From Onthophagus taurus (taxonomy: Eukaryota > Arthropoda > Insecta > Coleoptera > Scarabaeidae), in NCBI RefSeq assembly GCF_036711975.1, contig NC_091968.1, positions 8,060,001 through 8,124,000 on the forward strand: a stretch of DNA of 64,000 bases, read 5' to 3'. Position 1 is the first letter of the stretch, and each line of letters begins with the position of its first letter. The notes beneath the pieces are model-generated. The model was not told the DNA's origin. It made no database searches and saw nothing but the letters and a program-made list of their open reading frames with translations. Made by a program: the position numbers and the translations under genes. Below, in pieces: positions 58,601 to 64,000 of this stretch.

Positions 58601-58740
58601 TTACCAATAAGCTTGCTATATTCATTTAATGGTTTGACGTCTCTGTAGGGACATTCGTATGGGTACGTTACATCTTTTTGTTCTAGATAGCAAGTACTAA
58701 CTTCGCTGGGAAAATCGTCGCCACATCCGTTTGGCCAAAT
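55672..58740 (-). CDS. Adhesion-type GPCR, 3' exon (C-type-lectin-like, GAIN/GPS and 7TM)
   Basis: One open exon of 1022 codons plus stop, entered from an acceptor at 58741-58742; earlier exons are not in the window. The N-terminal part resembles the end of a C-type-lectin-like domain (KIWANLH, YDYYQWAE, LSANDGECIVL, TAKCDDKNTAICAYP). A Cys-rich segment and a long extracellular region follow. The GPS reads CAFWNYGIDQETWAGF...CQFSHMTHFALL; the HM-T site stands where HL-T/S is cleaved in the family. Seven hydrophobic segments follow (ASIGAALTLISVLLIFL through LYVFCFTTGIQGVVLYVYF), then a short Ser-rich tail. This is a plasma-membrane receptor of the adhesion class; ligand and paralogue are not assignable. 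An inverse AATAAA at 55607-55612 could serve as its polyadenylation signal. Confidence 0.9.
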   Translation of the reverse strand: MWPNGCGDDFPSEVSTCYLEQKDVTYPYECPYRDVKPLNEYSKLIGNLITTPEKKIWANLHAHPIYDYYQWAEIGDDYGKLFSGLSANDGECIVLTGENTFDTAKCDDKNTAICAYPVSRNVQNYCEQYNEICRTTSDCHCLAKKGLYCETSCNGKESTSGCSSCEEKFEKYPNPTINLELNEKTIMVTVQNILKLYFITESNVIYCYTDVFEPSETLIKLRYKDSELKNSKISGDVATYQFQIKSNLGPGQYWCEGFLYPEMNTITSNKIIAGDGDYQFNFVLNVTINTLSKSYQKLPYNYHTNTLEIVKTCLDESKIFTIRPIEITQNYLKNQKLNVILHISTKPSENDLETIYNDFLKDLESLKRDEIVSYELSSSKFCLTETVFLKGTEIVWPTKEIGTTTTPLDIILKPNGEPLTRTCHGDFQYGGKWDEVDYKDINIDEDQEIPDSTTTLHELFSSNKTSNEKNEVLYDILSTESDFTSYDVHLVAEIFHQIVTPNDDFDLERLVANLNMVTKMNRNTLAESQLKLNSTDSLLYNFDVALKGGYSALIIKENIILQIVDLKKSGIIGLGLYKENNKFKPVSLHKNITIDTIPRRNLIFATFIPPELLNEIIKSSAGDQRNLVTTIYLNDALFNDPDTNKKVGYVLSIFIVGFNSISLDYEIPIIFENSYDVNIEKNKATINCAFWNYGIDQETWAGFFGYWKIDETVNFDTTTKTCQFSHMTHFALLVGAEDDIVTNYLASIGAALTLISVLLIFLTAIFSKTWRDAAGTKILLNFSAAIALQMIILVGLSILKEQPYLICTILGISLHYVVISQFCWALIISYLQYRKFVRVLVNEPNSIVIKCSVFAWGTAIIPVLISAYLNIDNYTYENLCYPSGYYLYFGLYLPIIIIVSINVSMFVIIFQNVLNKKSNAFGTETNIILLRIKLGVILFFLMGFSWIFGLIGSFLNSNILLYVFCFTTGIQGVVLYVYFVVWNKGARRMWTKHFSKNSGNASESENDQKTCSTSHSDFNKRH

Positions 58741-58814
58741 CTAAAAAATTAAAAATATTAAAATTAGATTTCGATGTGCACCAATTTTCTTCTAAAGAAG
58801 TAATCTAGTTATTA

Positions 58815-60335
58815 GTTATTTCAGTAAATGATCAATCACATCTAGCCGAGTCCCAATACATTTGAGTTTTTGTATGGTAGAGTGCCTAGAAAGGGCGAAG
58901 AAAGCTGGAGGACAAGCAGACCGATCGAAAAGTTGAGTTTGGATAAATTGAAAACGAAAAGGTTGGAAATTAAGCTTTAACAGCGATGATGAGAGAGGAC
59001 GAAATATAGGAAATATAATATAACAGATATCCTTAACATCATTTTCCAGCACAGATTTATATTTTGATTGTTACGCAAGGAATAGACACGCTTTAGGTGC
59101 TGGATACTATACACACGGCTTAGGAATTAGATCTTGTACAAAACTAACACGGCCGTTTTCGAAGACATCGGCCGCCCCCGGTAATTCCTAGGGCATTACA
59201 AACCGCAGTTGTGTGGATGAATGTTTACAGCATGTTCAAAAGTAGAGTACTTATTTAGGCTCACAACGGAGAATTGAGTCGAGAAGAAAAAGTATCAAGA
59301 TCATTTAACCCTTTGTGTCCCAGAATTAAAACGGTATCAAAATACACTCAGTAAAGGCCTTTGGAATCAATTTTAGCAAAATATGGCAATCCCCCCATTC
59401 TAGGGGGATAATGGTACTTGAGAGTACCGTCAGGCATTAAAATATATTTTAGTGATGTTGCAGTATACAAAAATTTTTGTTGCTAATATAAAAATAATAC
59501 ATTTTTTATTACGTTAGTAAATAAGTAATACTTGCTTTAGCTAAATCACATTACGATATTTAGAAAAACAGTTTTTTCTTTTATTACGATTCTTTTTCTC
59601 GTCGATGTTGTTAATGAAGAAATTAAACGACTTCTTCTAAATATTGTTTATTCACAATTTTTCTTAATTACAAAAGTAGTCAGTTTGTACTATAAACCCT
59701 CATTGGTTATTTCAGTAAATGATCACATCTAGCTGAATCCCAATACAATTCAACGTTGAATACTAAAGACAAATTACGAAATATTAATAACATTGGATGC
59801 GCAGAGATAATTTGAGTTTTTGTTAAGTTTTTGTATTGTAGAGTGCCTAGAAATAAGTTTTAACAGCGATGATGAGGGAGGACGAAATCCTTAACATCAT
59901 TTTCTAGCACAGCTTTGTATTTTGATTGTTACGCAAAACTAACAAAGCCGTTTTCCGAGAAATCCTCCCACCCCCGGCAATCGCTAGGACATTGAGAACC
60001 TTGAATTCGATCTCTACTCGCAGTTGTGGATGAATCAGTATCACCAAATGATACTTACGGGCGGCTGACGTCATCAAAGTCTGCCAAGTTAACATTTTGT
60101 AGTTGTTTCAAGCGAGATGCCTTCTCGCTTGAAGTTTTACAAATGAGATATTGTTAAATAATAACAATTACATTTTTTCCCCAAAGTTTTATAATTTGTT
60201 AACCAAGGCGAGACTTGTTACCAAGGCGTTAACCAAGGCATGTCAAAAGTAGGGTGCTTATTTAGACTCACAATGGAGAATTGAGTCGAGAAGAAAAAAT
60301 ATAATCAAGATCGTTTAAGCCTTTGTGTCTAGGGC
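58815..60335. repeat. Direct duplication of a 0.5-0.6 kb unit
   Basis: 58815-59325 and about 59705-60335 share ordered blocks: TTATTTCAGTAAATGATCA, GTAGAGTGCCTAGAAA, TTTTAACAGCGATGATGAG, CATTTTC(C/T)AGCACAG, GAGAATTGAGTCGAGAAGAA and CCTTTGTGTC. Indels separate the blocks. The short CCAGCACAGCTT...CGGCCGCCCC part recurs twice more inside the hAT element (62.14 and 62.30 kb). Confidence 0.75.
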
Positions 60336-62458
60336 TTGCAATACCGGACCAAAATCTCAATACCGGTATTCGGTATTCAAAATTTTGAAAACCGGGATGC
60401 CGGTATTACTATAAAAAAGTTTACTCACTAAATTACTAAATAATACAATCACTAGATATATCTAACTGTAAGATTTTTTCCCTTAATTCCTACTATACAG
60501 GGTGTTTCGGTGACTCGGGGAACAAATTTAATCACATATGCTAGAGTGAAAATGACGGCGATTCATGTAAAAAAAAAATTAGTAAAAGTCTTCAAATTTC
60601 AAAGATACAGGTCATCAAAGTTAAGAAATTTTAACACATTTTTCCAAATATCTTAAACACTATTTACAGTAGAACGCCAAAATTTGGTACAGTATAATTC
60701 AATGTAATGTAAAATCGTTAGGCAATTTATGATTTGGATCGGTCCGCGGGAAGAATGCTATACTTCGTGTTAAATGCAAAAATGTTGGGTTCCAATTTCA
60801 ATAATAGCACTAAAAAAAGAAATCTAAGTTTTTGAACATTTCCTTTAGTATTTTTTATTACTTGTCCTGTTATTTTATGTACTTTTTTTATTATTTGTTA
60901 GTGTTATCGTTATTTTTTGTTGATTTTTAATTTATTGTTTTTGGAGTCTTTTATTAAACCAAATAAAACAAATTAAAAATGTGATTTAGCTAAATCTACA
61001 CTTGGATATGTTGCATACATAATAGTTATGGCAGCTCAGTTCGATTTTCACTTGTCATTGCCAAGTCAGATTATTAATTTATTAATTTTTTTAGTGTTAT
61101 TGAATTCGGAGCTTAACATTTTTGCATTTAATACGAAAACGGTGGGTTTAAGAATATTCTCTAAGAACGATAAAAGTTTCTAAACTAAATTTGCTATTAG
61201 AAACTGTAAAAATAAATGTAGGGTTAGGATAGAATAAAAAAATTCTGAGCAAACAAACTTTAGGAACAGCCTGTATAGCATTGTTCTCGCGTACCGATCC
61301 AACTCAAAAATTGCCTAATGATTTTACGTGATATTAGTTTATACTGTACCAAATTTCAACGCTTTACCATAAATAGTGTTTAAGATATTTAGAAAAATGT
61401 GTTAAAATTTCCTAACTTTGATGGCCTGTATCTTTGCAATTTGAGGACTTTTACTAATTTTTTTTACATGAATCGTCATCATTTTCACTCTAGTACATGT
61501 GGTTACATTTGTTCCCCGAGTCACCGAAACACCTGTATATTTAGATTGGCAACAAAGCATAACATACAGAATCTGAGAAGATAATCAAAAAATGGAAAGA
61601 TATTAGGAATCTGTACAAAGTACCAATAAACTTAAAGGTCTGGATACCATTATTGTTTTGTTGTCTTTCACTTGGTCCAAAGGTTCAACTTCACTGCCTC
61701 GTCAAAAAATAAAATTACACTTCATCATCTGAAGCTTTGTGGAATTCTTTCGAATTCCTGCTTTGGAATTTTCTGAAAAGGGGCAGATTCAAGAAAGAAA
61801 CTTTAACATAATGGGTCTTGGTAGTTTGTCAGATTTATCATACTACTGTTATACTTGGTGGGACACTACACGAATCAAACTGACCTGAAACACCATTATG
61901 GAGTAACAACTCCAAAAATAGTTGTATGCAGAGAGTGTTGTATTGTTGGTTAGGTATGACAAATTTATTGAACACGAACATTAAGTTGTCGTCATCAAAG
62001 GTTTAGTCTTCGTTATCTTCAACATTCTGTCAGAGTGCAAAATGATATTTTTTGTAAATGGTATTCATACTGATCAAAAAATGTCACTTGAAAAAATTAG
62101 GTTAGTACGGACATAAGATAGATAACAGATTTCTGTTTGGTTAACATCATTTTCCAGCACAGCTTTAAACAAGCACGGCTGTTTTCGATCGGTCGCCTAC
62201 AGCTAGCATTTTTTTAATGAAACGTCAAAAAATGTCACTTACATAAAAAATACATTAAAATGTCACATAACAAACAAGAATTTTCTACGTCATTTTCCAG
62301 CACAACTTCAAACTAGCACGGCCATTTTCGAAGACATCGGCCGCCCCTGGCCATCGAGGGCGCTAAATAAAAATAATACCGAAATACCGGCATTTTGCCA
62401 TCAACACCGGTTTAATACCGGACAAAAATTGTCCGGGATCCCGGTATTGCAAGCTCTA
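60330..62458. mobile_element. Non-autonomous hAT-type element with perfect 8-bp duplication
   Basis: The ends TAGGGCTTGCAATACCGG (60330) and, inverse, TAGAGCTTGCAATACCGG (ending 62458) differ at one position. TTTGTGTC flanks both sides (60322-60329 and 62459-62466). The uninterrupted target CCTTTGTGTCCCA is visible in the sister repeat unit at about 59310. No transposase is encoded in its 2129 bp. It holds a nested foldback (60498-61540) and copies of the GGCCGCCCC repeat. Confidence 0.93.
60498..61540. mobile_element. CAGGGTG-ended foldback element inside the hAT element
   Basis: The left end TACAGGGTGTTTCGGTGACT and the right end GAGTCACCGAAACACCTGTA begin arms of roughly 280 bp that pair with moderate divergence. 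Shared blocks include AAATGTGTTAAAATTTC and GCCTAACGATTTTAC-like sequence. The 0.5 kb middle is not repeated. It is younger than or contemporary with the hAT element enclosing it. Confidence 0.8.
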
Positions 62459-62559
62459 TTTGTGTCCCAAGAATGGGGACTCTTTTATAATGGGGTACTT
62501 TTAACACTTTACTACTGGTTAATTCTTTTTAAATTATTAAATGCATTTTCCTTCTGGTT

Positions 62560-63250
62560 ATAGCATTCAACCTTGCTTTTAGCCCCTTTTCGTAAAGCGT
62601 CTGTTAAAGGACTAACAATTTCTGCATAATTTGGTACGTAGATAATGGTTATAATATCCAGTTACCACTAAAAAGATTCTAATATTTTTTTTGTTACCGG
62701 TCGTCGAAATTCTTTTATTGCAGCTACTTTTGCTTCAGATGGAGTTCTATAACCTTGTCCTATTTTATGTCCCAAATAAACAACATGAGCTTTTCTCCAC
62801 TCACATTTCTTTGCCTTTATTGTAAGACTGCCTTATGCATAGCTGTAAACACAAGTCGCAAATGTTCTGCTACATCATCCAAATAAGGTTCGGCAAATTT
62901 GTTATAACCTTCCAGAGTTTTATCCATTAATCTTTGAAAAGAAAATGGAGCGGATTGAAGTCCGAATGGCAAAGTTACTCGATGCGTTATAAATGCTGCA
63001 TATTTACTTGCACGCTCAGTCATTCCAATTTGCCAATAAGCTCGTACAACATCCCATTTTTGAAGAAAGCAAACCCATTTTTCACAACACTTCATTATAA
63101 CATAAATAAACATTGCTCGCGTTTTGAGTGGGGTCTGGATTGAATAGCAATTTTCACACCTTCTTCTTTCTTTTCCAAAAGTAATCCAGTGCGAACCTCG
63201 GTTCCCAAGTCATACGTCGTCGGTAACAATAGCCGTACTTTCGTCTTTTG
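62560..63250 (-). pseudogene. gypsy-type reverse transcriptase fragment
   Basis: Minus-strand frames read KWDVVRAYWQIGMTERASKY, AAFITHRVTLPFGLQSAPF, SFQRLMDKTL and FAEPYLDDV (catalytic YLDD). After a frame break, KAKKCEWRKAHVVYLGHKIG and VAAIKEFRRPVTKKNIR (RT connection) follow. The upstream GLLLEKKEEGVKIAIQSRP part is also present. No LTRs were seen. It lies in the intronic or upstream side of the adhesion GPCR. Confidence 0.85.
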
Positions 63251-63382
63251 TGTAACTGGGCTGGTGAACTTACGCTACGACATTTTCATGGAAGCAGTAA
63301 ATTTATATATTTATTTATCAGACCTGTAGCTACAGAACGACGAAAATCTAATAGCGTCATCCTTTTCTCTTCACATTCAGAA

Positions 63383-63500
63383 TATACAGGGTGATTCAAA
63401 AAACCGCTGACAGACTTCTAGGGCCGGTTTACATCAAAAATTAAGATGAAAAGTCTTAATATACATGGGGTCTCAAATGCCTCCTTAACGAGAGACCCTG
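63383..63500. repeat. Short CAGGGTG-ended element
   Basis: TACAGGGTGATTC at about 63385 and GAGACCCTGTATA at about 63491 face each other about 115 bp apart. The ends are similar to those of the longer foldbacks here, but the arms are too short to define the element fully. Confidence 0.45.
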
Positions 63501-64000
63501 TATAACAAAAGAATTGATGAAGCATATTTCTCTAAAACCAAAGAAAAGGTGCCACCATTTCTTGGAACGGCGGTCGACTGCATACACTTGTCGAAGTTGA
63601 TTGACATGATTTACCGAACATAAGTTTTTATTGTAATCATCAACGACTGAAGAACAGCGCACATCAATTTTCGTTCCATTCTTCTGCTTCCTTTTTTCGG
63701 TGATCTCTTCCGTTCCATGAAAATTATAACAAAATTTCACGCACTTACTGTCCTTCCATTTGTTATAAGTGTTATAAGTTATATCTAAATTTGATACTTG
63801 TAAAAAAGTTATCGAAATAAATCAGTCTATTTCTATTCCAATCATCTTCAGTAAGTTGAAGCACAATCCTTTCACCTAATCCATAATCTTGAAATTTTTC
63901 TTCAGTTTTAGGAGATTTTCTTGATATACATCGAATTTATGTACCCTTTCTTATCTGCTAAGCACCACTTTCTTATAATCCCTTTTCATGAGCTTCATAG
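63500..64000 (-). pseudogene. piggyBac-type (PGBD4-like) transposase fragment
   Basis: The minus frame 63740-63500 reads MKFCYNFHGTEEITEKRKQK, then DVRCSSVVDDYNKNLCSVNH and LRQVYAVDRRSKKWWHLF. This is the block around the third catalytic Asp of a piggyBac-family protein, where GGVDxADQL is expected. Here it is CSVNHVNQL, so the Asp is lost. Upstream frames to the window edge are broken. It represents a third piggyBac lineage in the window. Confidence 0.7.

Noticed and set aside
1-64000. tRNA, rRNA, CRISPR array, operon or prokaryotic signals
   Set aside because: None was recognised by eye; the window is intron-bearing nuclear DNA, so bacterial features are not expected. A tRNA scan would settle the tRNA point.

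Overview
This is eukaryotic, AT-rich, intron-containing nuclear DNA. The host genes have short GT-AG introns and insect-type orthologues, and the repeats are typical of arthropods (piggyBac, IS630/Tc1/mariner, pogo, hAT, Penelope, jockey/RTE-like LINEs, gypsy and copia remnants, many foldback MITEs). An insect is likely and a beetle is my guess, but the window does not prove the order.

Layout. 1-10.2 kb is a graveyard of transposons nested in one another; several insertions can be dated relative to each other from exact target-site duplications (TSDs). 10.5-13.6 kb is a compact gene block: MED28 (-), PMVK (+) and the ATP-synthase subunit DAPIT (+). 14-18.2 kb holds a LINE, a Tc1 remnant and foldback elements. 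18.3-28.4 kb is HELQ (-): 12 exons, an intact 1009-codon reading frame, and one 6.5 kb intron full of transposons. It shares a short upstream region with CACYBP (+, 28.9-29.8 kb). 30.35-46.37 kb is an AGPAT-type lysophosphatidate acyltransferase (-): four small exons separated by two very large introns. Those introns carry LINEs, a gypsy remnant, a 3.2 kb inverted-repeat element, hammerhead-like motifs and an intronless Atg8-like gene on the opposite strand. 46.4-48.2 kb is the shared AGPAT/HERC2 promoter region, which is tandemly duplicated. 48.2-55.6 kb is the N-terminal fifth of HERC2 (+); its 4.45 kb fourth intron is almost entirely a nested inverted repeat. 55.67-58.74 kb is the large 3' exon of an adhesion GPCR (-). 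58.8-64 kb is repeats: a direct duplication, a hAT element with perfect 8-bp TSDs, and gypsy and piggyBac fragments.

The host genes serve unrelated housekeeping roles: transcription (Mediator), the mevalonate pathway, ATP synthase, DNA repair (HELQ, HERC2), ubiquitin-linked scaffolding (CACYBP) and phospholipid synthesis (AGPAT). No new multigene system is evident. The best leads are the Atg8-like gene lacking its C-terminal glycine, the paired hammerhead-like motifs, the inverted-repeat intron in HERC2, the duplicated bidirectional promoter, an IS630-type element lying beside its own short derivative, and several datable nested insertions. All exon boundaries were read by eye from splice consensus and reading phase; RNA data would be needed to confirm them.
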